Assembly (NCBI RefSeq): GCF_000760935.2
Contig: NZ_CP049744.1
Span: 3,255,501 to 3,319,500, forward strand
Source: Rhodococcoides fascians A25f
Lineage (GTDB): Bacteria; Actinomycetota; Actinomycetes; Mycobacteriales; Mycobacteriaceae
Reading direction: 5' to 3'
DNA length: 64,000 bases
Position numbers and translations under genes: made by a program. Below the pieces are notes generated by a model that saw nothing but the letters and a program-made list of their open reading frames with translations, searched no databases and was not told the origin of the DNA. Below, piece after piece: positions 17,192 to 24,824 of this stretch. The stretch's first letter is position 1; each line of letters starts with the position of its first letter.

Positions 17192-18111
17192 TTGCCCGCC
17201 CTCATCTTCTCTACTTCTGCTTCCATCTCGGGAGTCACGGTGAAGTGCCCGCCCCATTTGTTCAACGACCCCGGCGGATACTCGGGAACCGGAAGAATTT
17301 GTCGCAGAACGTTCTTCGGCAGTCCACGTCGCTGCCACTCGCGCGGGTAGCCCACCGACACCTCCTCGAAGCGAACGCCGTCGTAGTAGGTGGTACGCGG
17401 AATGTGCAGGTGCCCGTACACCGAGCAGATCGCGTTGTACCTCGTGTGCCAATCCGCCGTGAGAGTCGACCCGCACCACAGCGCGAACTCCGGGTAGAAG
17501 AGCACCTCGGTCGGCTGACGGACCATCGGAAAGTGGTTGATCAGCACCGTGGGAACGGTTGTATCGAGGGCATCGAGCCGGTCACGAGTGGCGTCGATGC
17601 GCGCATGGCACCACGCATCCCGCGTGGCATACGGCTGCGAGGACAGCAGAAATTCGTCCGTGGCGACGACGTTCTTCTCTCGCGCGATCGCCAGCCCGTG
17701 CTCCTTGTCCCGAGCTCCCTGCGGCAGGAAGGTGTAGTCGTACAGCAAAAACATCGGCACTATCGTCGCCGGACCACCCTCTCCCTCCCACAGCAGGTAC
17801 GGATCCTCCGGAGTGACGACGTCGATCTCACGGCACAGGTTGACCAAGTACTCGTATCGGGCTGCTCCGTGGATCTGGACGGGATCTTTCACCGTCGTCC
17901 ACAGCTCGTGGTTTCCGGGAACCCAGATGACCTTCGCGAAACGACTGCGCAGCAGTTCGAGCGCCCACTTGATGTCGTCGGTCTTCTCCGACACGTCACC
18001 GGCCACGATCAGCCAGTCGTCGGGAGACTCGGGGAAGATGTCCTCGGTGACAGGCCTGTTGCCCCGATGTCCGACGTGAATGTCGCTCACTGCCCACAGC
18101 TTCGCTGCCAC
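17188..18111 (-). CDS. pptH: metallophosphoesterase, phosphopantetheine hydrolase (PptH)
   Basis: A 307-residue calcineurin-like phosphoesterase. Motifs: AVSDIHVGH near residues 7-15, VAGDVSE near 38, PGNHELW near 65, LINHFP near 190 and the late YGHLHIPR near 242, together forming the two-metal site. In M. tuberculosis the orthologue next to pptT (Rv2795c) removes phosphopantetheine from carrier proteins, opposing PptT. The immediate ATG/GTG overlap with pptT supports the same role. I chose GTG 18111 (VAAKLWAVSDIH), where homology begins. Confidence 0.93.
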   Translation of the reverse strand: MAAKLWAVSDIHVGHRGNRPVTEDIFPESPDDWLIVAGDVSEKTDDIKWALELLRSRFAKVIWVPGNHELWTTVKDPVQIHGAARYEYLVNLCREIDVVTPEDPYLLWEGEGGPATIVPMFLLYDYTFLPQGARDKEHGLAIAREKNVVATDEFLLSSQPYATRDAWCHARIDATRDRLDALDTTVPTVLINHFPMVRQPTEVLFYPEFALWCGSTLTADWHTRYNAICSVYGHLHIPRTTYYDGVRFEEVSVGYPREWQRRGLPKNVLRQILPVPEYPPGSLNKWGGHFTVTPEMEAEVEKMRAGK

Positions 18112-18354
18112 TGATGACCCCTTCCGATCCGTTCGGCCGTCGACGTCGAGTCGCCGAACCGTCCGAGAACGTATCAACGCTCAATCCTCCACGGAGATTC
18201 CGCGGCGCATCCAGGCGGGGTGAAGCGGTAGCTCCCGTCATGACCGACGGTCCCGGCCGCCCTGGAGGCAATCCGGTCGTCTCAACCGCAGATTCGGGTA
18301 TATGGTGCCTTTCATGACTTTTTTGCGGACGACCAAGACGGCGCGGGTGACGCG

Positions 18355-18753
18355 ATGACGGTGCCTCCGGTCCGCATTCGAGACGCTGCCGCACTGCTCG
18401 GCGTCAGTGACGACACCGTGCGGAGGTGGATCGACGGCGGCACACTCGCCTCGTTCGAGGACGAGACAGGGCGCAAGGTGATCGCCGGCAGTGACCTCGC
18501 CGCTTATGCCCGCGAGCATGCCGCGCCCCCACCCGAAGTGGCCTCCGGCGGCAGTTCTGCCCGCAACCGACTGGTCGGGCTCGTCACCGGGGTCGTCTCG
18601 GACACAGTGATGAGCGAGGTCACCATGCAGTGTGGGCCCTTTTCCATCGTGTCCCTGATGAGTACCGAGTCCGTTCGTGAACTCGGACTGGAGCCGGGCA
18701 AGGTGACCGTCGCGGTCGTCAAGGCCACCACGGTCATCGTCGAGACACCCTAG
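18355..18753 (+). CDS. Mop-domain DNA-binding protein (excisionase-type HTH plus TOBE)
   Basis: A 132-residue protein. Residues 5-55 form a MerR/excisionase-type helix-turn-helix (RIRDAAALLGVSDDTVRRWIDGG). Residues 69-130 form a single Mop/TOBE domain (ARNRLVGLVTGVVSD through LGLEPGKVTVAVVKATTVIV), which binds molybdate or tungstate. It is the first gene of the molybdate operon, with modA 16 bases after it. It may be a molybdate-sensing regulator or a molybdate store; the DNA-binding half favours regulation. A TATGGT at 18301-18306 could be its -10 box, leaving a 42-base leader. Confidence 0.85.
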   Translation: MTVPPVRIRDAAALLGVSDDTVRRWIDGGTLASFEDETGRKVIAGSDLAAYAREHAAPPPEVASGGSSARNRLVGLVTGVVSDTVMSEVTMQCGPFSIVSLMSTESVRELGLEPGKVTVAVVKATTVIVETP

Positions 18754-18769
18754 ATCGCAGGAGATTTCA

Positions 18770-19561
18770 GTGCAGACACTCAGACCGGCATTCGTGGCTC
18801 TCGTTGCCGTCACTCTCGTCCTCACCGGATGCGACAGGGCATCCGAATCCGGTGCCTCCGATCCGGCCGCGACCGGCAATACCGTCGGGGGTGACATCAC
18901 CGTCTTCGCCGCAGCATCCCTGCGAGCGACGTTCACCGAACTGGGTACGCGCTTCGAGGCCGAGCACCCCGGCACCTCGGTCGAGTTCAGCTTTGCCGGA
19001 TCCTCCGATCTGGCCACGCAGCTGATCTCCGGTGCACCCGCCGATGTCTTCGCCTCCGCGGATACGAAAAACATGACGAAGGCGGTCGACGCCGGCGTGG
19101 TGGCAGGTGATCCCGTCGACTTCGCCTCGAACACACTGACCATCGTCACCGCGCCGGGCAACCCGGATCGCATCACATCGTTCGCCGATCTGGCGAACCC
19201 CGACATTCTGACGGTGATCTGTGCACCTCAGGTGCCGTGCGGTGCGGCGACGGCAGCCGTGGAAGCCGCGACCGGCACGGACATACCGGCGGTGAGCGAG
19301 GAATCGTCGGTCACCGATGTACTGGGCAAAGTCACGTCGGGTCAAGCCGATGCCGGGCTGGTGTACGTCACAGACGCAGCAGGGTCGGGTGACGCCGTGA
19401 CAGCAGTGCCGTTCGCGGAATCGAGCGAAGCCGTCAACACCTATCCGGTTGCGACACTGAATGGGTCCGAGAACGACGCCACCGCTCGCGCGTTCGCCGA
19501 GTTCGTCACCGGACAGGTCGGCCGAGACGTCCTCGCCCGAGCCGGCTTCGCCGCCCCGTGA
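18770..19561 (+). CDS. modA: molybdate ABC transporter, substrate-binding lipoprotein
   Basis: A 263-residue lipoprotein with signal peptide and lipobox LTGC at residues 19-22. The mature part has [17 protein letters not shown] near 42, [26 protein letters not shown] near 75 and the late LVYVTDA near 200. The two serines in the AASL and SSDL loops are the oxyanion ligands of ModA. The GTG start follows AGGAGATTTCA. Its stop overlaps the modB GTG by GTGA. Confidence 0.95.
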   Translation: MQTLRPAFVALVAVTLVLTGCDRASESGASDPAATGNTVGGDITVFAAASLRATFTELGTRFEAEHPGTSVEFSFAGSSDLATQLISGAPADVFASADTKNMTKAVDAGVVAGDPVDFASNTLTIVTAPGNPDRITSFADLANPDILTVICAPQVPCGAATAAVEAATGTDIPAVSEESSVTDVLGKVTSGQADAGLVYVTDAAGSGDAVTAVPFAESSEAVNTYPVATLNGSENDATARAFAEFVTGQVGRDVLARAGFAAP

Positions 19562-20370
19562 CCGTACGCGTCGCCGATGGCGGGCGATCGGCGGTAGGGG
19601 TACCGCTGTGGATCTTCGTTCCGGCGGCCGTCGGCGCGCTCGTTGTCGTGGCACCCCTTGCCGCGATGTTCACCCGCATCGACTGGTCGAACTTCGTCGG
19701 TCTCGTCACCTCGGAGTCTGCGGTCGCAGCGCTGGTTCTGAGCCTGAAGACGGCCACAGCCAGCACGGTGATGTGCGTGCTGCTGGGTGTACCGATGGCA
19801 ATCGTGCTCTCCCGCAGCACTGTTCGTGGCCTGTCGGTACTCCGCTCCCTGGTCGTACTCCCTCTGGTCCTGCCTCCGGTGGTCGGCGGTATCGCGTTGC
19901 TCTACACATTCGGCCGTCAGGGCCTGCTCGGCGAACATCTCGAAGCGTTCGGAATCCGAATCGCGTTCACCACCTCCGCCGTCGTGTTGGCGCAGGTGTT
20001 CGTGTCGCTGCCGTTTCTCGTCGTGAGTGTCGAAGGCGCACTGCGTACGGCCGGAAGTCGCTACGACGTGGTTGCGGCGACTCTGGGGGCAACTCCGACC
20101 ACCGTTCTGCGCCGCGTCACAGTTCCCCTGATCTTGCCTGGACTGATATCCGGTACCGTTCTCGCGTTCGCACGCGCACTCGGCGAATTCGGAGCGACCT
20201 TGACCTTCGCGGGCTCGCTCGAAGGAGTCACCCGAACCCTGCCGCTGGAGATCTATCTACAGCGCGAGGCCGATCCCGATGCCGCGGTGGCGCTGTCGCT
20301 GGTGCTGATCCTGGTTGCTGCCGTCGTCGTCGTCACCGCGCGCGGCACTCGATCGTCGGGTTCGCTGTGA
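19558..20370 (+). CDS. modB: molybdate ABC transporter permease
   Basis: A 270-residue membrane protein with about six helices. The permease coupling motif is [23 protein letters not shown] near residues 208-230 (EAA loop with conserved Gly). [18 protein letters not shown] near 103 is typical of ModB. It is translationally coupled on both sides: its GTG overlaps the modA stop, and the modC GTG overlaps its own stop, each by four bases. Confidence 0.94.
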   Translation: MTVRVADGGRSAVGVPLWIFVPAAVGALVVVAPLAAMFTRIDWSNFVGLVTSESAVAALVLSLKTATASTVMCVLLGVPMAIVLSRSTVRGLSVLRSLVVLPLVLPPVVGGIALLYTFGRQGLLGEHLEAFGIRIAFTTSAVVLAQVFVSLPFLVVSVEGALRTAGSRYDVVAATLGATPTTVLRRVTVPLILPGLISGTVLAFARALGEFGATLTFAGSLEGVTRTLPLEIYLQREADPDAAVALSLVLILVAAVVVVTARGTRSSGSL

Positions 20371-21461
20371 GCTCGCTGCACGTTCGCGCCACTGTCGATG
20401 TCCGCGGCGTCGACATCGAACTCGACGTCGAAGAGGGTGAGACGGTCGCCATCCTCGGCCCCAACGGGGCCGGCAAATCGACACTGCTGCAGCTGGTGTC
20501 GGGGTCGGTGGTACCCGACGACGGCATCGTCCGGCTCGGTGAGGACACGTTGACCGACACCTCGTCGAAGACCTTCGTTCCGATCCACGCGCGAGGTGTG
20601 GCCACTCTCGCGCAGGACGCACTCCTGTTTCCCCACATGGACGCTCGAACGAACGTCGCCTTCGCGCCGCGGAGCGCGGGTGAGAGCCGAGCGTCCTCGA
20701 AGACTGTGGCCGACACGTGGCTGGCCGCGGTAGGAGCCTCTCATCTGGCCGATCGTCCCCCGGACCAATTGTCCGGTGGGCAGGCCCAACGCATAGCGAT
20801 CGCACGTGCTCTTGCCGCCGATCCTCGACTGTTGCTGCTCGACGAACCCCTTGCGGCGTTGGATGTCGAGACAGCACCGGCGCTCCGCAGAGTGCTGCGA
20901 TCGGTAGTGCGCGACAGTTCCCGCACGGCGCTGATCGTCACCCACGATCTGCTCGACGTGGTCGCATTGGCCGACTCCGTCGCGATCGTCGACGGTGGGC
21001 GCGTGGTCGAGCGAGGGTCCGTTGCCGAGGTACTCGCCGCTCCCCGCAGCGAATTCGGTGCCCGGATCGCCGGGGTCAATTTGCTCTCCGGCCGCGCGGC
21101 CGACGCCGACGGCACGACCGCACTGACCACGAGCTGGGGCTTGACGGTCCATGGATCAGGGCAACACGTCACCGGGACGTCGCTGGTCGCGGTCTTCTCC
21201 CCCGCCGCGGTCTCGGTGCACCCGACAGCCCCCCATGCCAGCCCGCGGAACGTTTTCGAGGTCGTGATCGACGAGATGGAGGTGCAGGGCTCCGGCATTC
21301 GCGTCCGATCTCGTCCGCATCCAGACGGCTCGCCCGGAATGGCCGCCGACATCACCCCCGCAGCGGTCTCCGATCTGGGGCTCGAGCCGGGGCGCAGCGT
21401 GTACTTCGTGGTGAAGAGCCTCGAAGTTGCACTGCATCCCGCGTTGCCGTCACCGTCGTAA
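20367..21461 (+). CDS. modC: molybdate ABC transporter ATP-binding protein with C-terminal TOBE domain
   Basis: A 364-residue ATPase. Walker [10 protein letters not shown] is near residues 31-39, signature LSGGQAQR near 136 and Walker [13 protein letters not shown] near 156. A C-terminal TOBE/Mop domain (about 295-362, [14 protein letters not shown] through [18 protein letters not shown]) can bind molybdate and may trans-inhibit transport. I placed the start at GTG 20367, overlapping the modB stop by four bases; an open frame upstream is only the out-of-frame shadow of modB. Its 3' end overlaps the convergent MATE gene by 12 bases. Confidence 0.94.
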   Translation: MSSLHVRATVDVRGVDIELDVEEGETVAILGPNGAGKSTLLQLVSGSVVPDDGIVRLGEDTLTDTSSKTFVPIHARGVATLAQDALLFPHMDARTNVAFAPRSAGESRASSKTVADTWLAAVGASHLADRPPDQLSGGQAQRIAIARALAADPRLLLLDEPLAALDVETAPALRRVLRSVVRDSSRTALIVTHDLLDVVALADSVAIVDGGRVVERGSVAEVLAAPRSEFGARIAGVNLLSGRAADADGTTALTTSWGLTVHGSGQHVTGTSLVAVFSPAAVSVHPTAPHASPRNVFEVVIDEMEVQGSGIRVRSRPHPDGSPGMAADITPAAVSDLGLEPGRSVYFVVKSLEVALHPALPSPS

Positions 21462-22778
21462 TTGACGATCGCTGCCGATCACCAGCCACTTACCGGACAG
21501 CACTCGCCCGGCCACCGCGAGCATGCGCAAGGCGACGAAGACACCGAGTCCGATCCAGATCCCCACCAAGCCCCAGTCGAAGACCAGAGCGGACCAGATG
21601 AACGGCAGGAACCCCACGACGGCACATGCCATGGTGGCGTTTCGTAGGAACGCTGCATCGCCACTGCCGAGCAGCACCCCGTCCAACGCGAACACCACGC
21701 CGGCGATGGGAATGATCGCAACGAAGATCCACCAGATCGCATGCATCTGATCGACGACCGATGCATCGGTGGTGAACAGGCCCGGGACGAACGAACGCCC
21801 GACGGCGAACACGCCGGCCAGGACCACGGCGAATACGGTCGACCATGCTGTCAAGCGCCATGCCAGTGCGCGCGCATCCTCGGTTCGGCCGGCACCCAAC
21901 GCAGCCCCGACGAGGGTCTGCGCGGCAATTGCCAACGAATCGAGCATGAGTGACACCAAGTTCCACATGTGCAGCACCACCTGGTTCGCGGCGACCGAGG
22001 CGGCCCCGAACCTCGACGCGACCGCGGCTGCGGAGAGGAAGCAGGCCTGAAACGCGAGGCTGCGCACGATGAGATCGCGGCCGAGTATCAACTGCGCACG
22101 CATCACCGACCATCGCGGACGCAGTTCGGTGCTTTCTCGAACCACCGCCACGACGAACAATGCACCGGCGACGCCCTGACCGATCACGTTGGCCACGGCC
22201 GATCCGACCAGCTCCAATCGTGGGAATCCGAACAACCCGTGAACCAGAAGCGGGCACAGTACCGCCGACACACCGAAGCCGAGCACAACGAAACGTAGCG
22301 GTGTCACGGTGTTCTGAACACCGCGCATCCACCCGTTTCCGGCCAACGAGATCAGGATGAACGGCACACCCAGCAGCGCGATGCGCAGCCACGCGATCGC
22401 CTCGGCGGCGATGTCGCCACCTCCGGTCAAGACCGACACCACAGGCTCGGCCGCGAGTTGCACGACCGCCACGATGACGACCCCGAGCCCGAATGCCAAC
22501 CAGGTTGCTTGAACCCCCTCACCTACGGCGTCGTGTTCGCGCCCGGCACCGTGCATACGAGCGGCTCGGGCAGTCGTGCCATAGGACAGGAAGGTCAACT
22601 GGGTGCTGACCTGTGCGAGTACCAAACCACCGATCGCCAGGCCGGCGAGCGCCAGGGCACCGAGTCGGCCGACCACAGCGGCATCGAACAACAGGTAGAG
22701 AGGCTCGGCGGCGAGGACGCCGAGAGAGGGAAGGGACAAGCCGAGAATTCGACGAGCAGTGACCGGCGAGGAACTCAC
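21450..22778 (-). CDS. dinF: MATE-family efflux transporter (DinF-like)
   Basis: A 442-residue membrane protein with twelve predicted helices in two MATE repeats. The N-terminal half starts AGLAIGGLVLAQ and the second half ANQVVLHMWNLVSLMLDSLAIAAQTLVGAALG near residues 255-286. MATE proteins export cationic drugs or metabolites against H+ or Na+. It is the last gene of the translation-factor operon and overlaps the nrnA stop by four bases (GTGA), matching Rv2836c (dinF) next to Rv2837c. Substrate unknown. Confidence 0.9.
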   Translation of the reverse strand: MSSSPVTARRILGLSLPSLGVLAAEPLYLLFDAAVVGRLGALALAGLAIGGLVLAQVSTQLTFLSYGTTARAARMHGAGREHDAVGEGVQATWLAFGLGVVIVAVVQLAAEPVVSVLTGGGDIAAEAIAWLRIALLGVPFILISLAGNGWMRGVQNTVTPLRFVVLGFGVSAVLCPLLVHGLFGFPRLELVGSAVANVIGQGVAGALFVVAVVRESTELRPRWSVMRAQLILGRDLIVRSLAFQACFLSAAAVASRFGAASVAANQVVLHMWNLVSLMLDSLAIAAQTLVGAALGAGRTEDARALAWRLTAWSTVFAVVLAGVFAVGRSFVPGLFTTDASVVDQMHAIWWIFVAIIPIAGVVFALDGVLLGSGDAAFLRNATMACAVVGFLPFIWSALVFDWGLVGIWIGLGVFVALRMLAVAGRVLSGKWLVIGSDRQLRR

Positions 22779-23773
22779 GACGTGGACAAGGCTCCGCGCA
22801 GAGCGTCGATCACATCGCCGAGCTCACCGGTCGCGGTGTAGCCGGCCGCGTTGCGGTGTCCGCCACCTCCGAGGGCACACGCCACCGCCGACACGTCCAC
22901 CTCGGTCTTGGACCGCAACGACACCACCCAGACCGTGCCGAAGTCCTGCTGCTTGAGCACGGCAGCCACCTCGGCTTCGGACGTGGTGCGGACGATGTCG
23001 ATGACACTCTCGATCTCTTCCGACCGCAATCCGGCCGCGTCTTCGCTCCGGATGACCGCGTACACCAACCCGCGCCCGTCGGCCGCCTCGGGAATCAACG
23101 ATGCCGAACCGAGTACCGACCCGAGCATCGGCAGCCACTCGAACGGGTGAGTATCGAGCAGCTTGCGCGCGATGTGTGCGCCGTCGATACCCGTCGCCAG
23201 CAGTCTCTCGGCCAGCAGATGTGAACCGGGGCGAACCCATCGGAACGATCCGGTGTCGGTGACCAGGCCGGCGAACAGCAGGTGCGCCAGATCGGCGTCG
23301 ATCTCGACACCCCACTGGTCGAACAGCCGCGCGATCACAGCAGTGGTCGACTCCGCTGACGCATGCACCACGTTGACCGTTCCGAATCGGGTGTTGCTGC
23401 GGTGATGATCGATGACGAGGCTGGTCGACGCAGTATCGAGCCGGTCACCCAACGACCCCAGCCGGCCCCGACTTCCGGCGTCGACCGTGACGACCAGATC
23501 CACCGCGTCGGCCACCTTGTCGGCGTCGACCAGCAGGTGCCGGCCGGGCAGCTCGTTCATCGACTCGGGCAGAAAAGCCGGCGTTGCGAAGGCCACTTGC
23601 ACATCGGCGCCACGACGTTCGAGTACCGAGCCGAGCGCCAGCCCGCTACCGATCGTGTCCGCGTCGGGCTGCACGTGGCACAGAACGGTCACCGAGGATG
23701 CACGTTCGAGCATCTCGATCGCCCGCGCCAGGTCCTCGTCCTGCTGCGACTCTGCCCCCGAACCATCGGACAT
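22775..23773 (-). CDS. nrnA: DHH-family bifunctional oligoribonuclease / PAP phosphatase
   Basis: A 332-residue phosphoesterase that degrades short RNA or cyclic-dinucleotide products and 3'-phosphoadenosine-5'-phosphate. It shows HVQPDADTIGS near residues 32-42, VIDHHRSNT (the DHH motif) near 119, and the DHHA1 substrate-binding GGGGHRNAAGY near 300. The ATG at 23773 is the start with homology; the extension upstream lies in rbfA. It is the orthologue of Rv2837c, which also hydrolyses c-di-AMP products in M. tuberculosis. Confidence 0.93.
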   Translation of the reverse strand: MSDGSGAESQQDEDLARAIEMLERASSVTVLCHVQPDADTIGSGLALGSVLERRGADVQVAFATPAFLPESMNELPGRHLLVDADKVADAVDLVVTVDAGSRGRLGSLGDRLDTASTSLVIDHHRSNTRFGTVNVVHASAESTTAVIARLFDQWGVEIDADLAHLLFAGLVTDTGSFRWVRPGSHLLAERLLATGIDGAHIARKLLDTHPFEWLPMLGSVLGSASLIPEAADGRGLVYAVIRSEDAAGLRSEEIESVIDIVRTTSEAEVAAVLKQQDFGTVWVVSLRSKTEVDVSAVACALGGGGHRNAAGYTATGELGDVIDALRGALSTS

Positions 23774-23774
23774 G

Positions 23775-24275
23775 TCAGTCGGCTTCGGCTGGCTCGACGT
23801 CTGCAGGAGTGGAGCCTGCGGAATGACCATCCAAGTCTGCGACTTCGCGCGGAGCTTTGTACGGGTCCGGGTCTCCGGCAGGTTTTGCGTTCGCACGCGC
23901 ACGGGCCAGTTCCTCGTCGGCCACGCGGGCGCGTTCGAGAAGGTCTTCCATGTGGCGCGCGGTGTCGGGCACCGTGTCGGTCACGAACGTCAAGGTGGGT
24001 GTGTACCGCACACCCGTTCCGGCTCCGACCTTCGAGCGCAGCACGCCCTTGGCCTTCTCCAGTCCGGCCGCGGCAGCCTGCAGATCGGGCGGAGTATCGA
24101 GGTCTTCGCCCATCACGGTGTAGTACACCGTCGCGTCGTGCAGGTCAGCGGTGACTTTGGTGTCGGTGATGGTCACGAAGGCGAGCCGCGGATCTTTGAT
24201 CTCGTGATCGATCGCCGTCGCAACGATGGCAGCGATTCGCTTGGACAACTTACGAGCCCTGGCCTGATCCACCAC
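23775..24275 (-). CDS. rbfA: 30S ribosome-binding factor A
   Basis: A 166-residue KH-like assembly factor for the 30S subunit and 16S rRNA 5' end maturation. [21 protein letters not shown] at the N-terminus and [29 protein letters not shown] near residues 27-55 are typical. I chose GTG 24275 because AGAGGAG lies about ten bases before it; GTG at 24272 or 24284 are alternatives. The C-terminal tail (about residues 135-166) is acidic and low-complexity. Its [16 protein letters not shown] part is encoded by a copy of a dispersed repeat (23806-23828), so the tail has been lengthened by repeat DNA. Confidence 0.93.
   Translation of the reverse strand: MVDQARARKLSKRIAAIVATAIDHEIKDPRLAFVTITDTKVTADLHDATVYYTVMGEDLDTPPDLQAAAAGLEKAKGVLRSKVGAGTGVRYTPTLTFVTDTVPDTARHMEDLLERARVADEELARARANAKPAGDPDPYKAPREVADLDGHSAGSTPADVEPAEAD
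23806..23828. repeat. dispersed repeat copy inside the 3' end of rbfA
   Basis: This stretch matches the tandem repeats at 51848-51915 over 23 bases with one difference; the shared core is GAGTGGAGCCTGCGGA. Here it is read in the rbfA frame (minus strand) as HSAGSTP. Confidence 0.7.
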
Positions 24276-24379
24276 GACAATCACACTCCTCTTTCATGGC
24301 CGGACGTCGACCGAAGTTCGACGTCCCGGCGGCTGCGATGTACACGCCTGCCGAACAGTGCTCGACAGGACTTCCCGAA

Positions 24380-24670
24380 TCAATCCTCGGGTCCGAATAT
24401 TCTCCGACGTACTGCCAACAATTCCAGATCGTGACGTTCGGCGACGTGCCGTTCGCATTCGTCCAGCTTGTCGTGCAGCAGGTCCACATCGGTTCCAGCG
24501 GCCGCCACTCCCAGCAACGACCGTCGAATACGTTCTCGTTCACCGGTTTCCGCAGCCGACACTCCCAACCTCTGCAGATCACCCAGCACCGGTTCCATCA
24601 TCGACCGCTTCTCGGCCAGCGAACGTACGTCCCCCAACAACACGTCCAACTCCAGAGCACCCAGATACAC
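24380..24670 (-). CDS. DUF503 family protein (YlxP-like)
   Basis: A 96-residue protein starting at GTG 24670 (VYLGALELDVLLGDVRSLAEKRS). The pattern of a short N-terminal strand, then a SLAEKRS helix and ERHV...HDLELLAVRRRI at the C-terminus is that of DUF503, a ferredoxin-like-fold family usually found beside infB and rbfA, as here. It is presumed to act in ribosome or RNA work, but the biochemical role is not known. The gap to rbfA is about 104 bases and to infB 154 bases. Confidence 0.85.
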   Translation of the reverse strand: MYLGALELDVLLGDVRSLAEKRSMMEPVLGDLQRLGVSAAETGERERIRRSLLGVAAAGTDVDLLHDKLDECERHVAERHDLELLAVRRRIFGPED

Positions 24671-24689
24671 GCTGACGTCCTTCGATCGG

Positions 24690-24750
24690 CTCCGACGACA
24701 AAGCCGGTGGCGGTACAACTGTCGTACCACCACCGGCTCGAAAGTCGGAG
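24690..24750 (-). terminator. nested inverted repeat between infB and the DUF503 gene
   Basis: The inner stem AGCCGGTGGCGGTAC (24702-24716) pairs with 24724-24738 with one G:U-type difference around a 7-base loop. An outer 7-bp pair CTCCGAC/GTCGGAG lies at 24690-24696 and 24744-24750. The whole is a 61-base two-tier structure, likely to end or pause transcripts from infB or to be an RNase-cut site. There is no T-run. Confidence 0.6.
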
Positions 24751-24794
24751 CGCAGTGTCACTCCCCTGGCTTCACCACCGAGCCGACGCGACCG

Positions 24795-24820
24795 GATGCG
24801 GAGCCGAACGGCTCCGCATC
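24795..24820 (-). terminator. hairpin just after the infB stop codon
   Basis: GATGCGGAGCC and its complement (11-bp perfect stem, four-base loop) end four bases after the infB stop. It lacks a T-run, which is common for actinobacterial terminators. Together with the 24690-24750 structure it separates infB from the downstream genes. Confidence 0.6.
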
Positions 24821-24824
24821 TGTT

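Noticed and set aside
22458..22841. Short plus-strand frames opposite the MATE gene
   Set aside because: Antisense to a clear twelve-helix transporter, with no start signal or motif.
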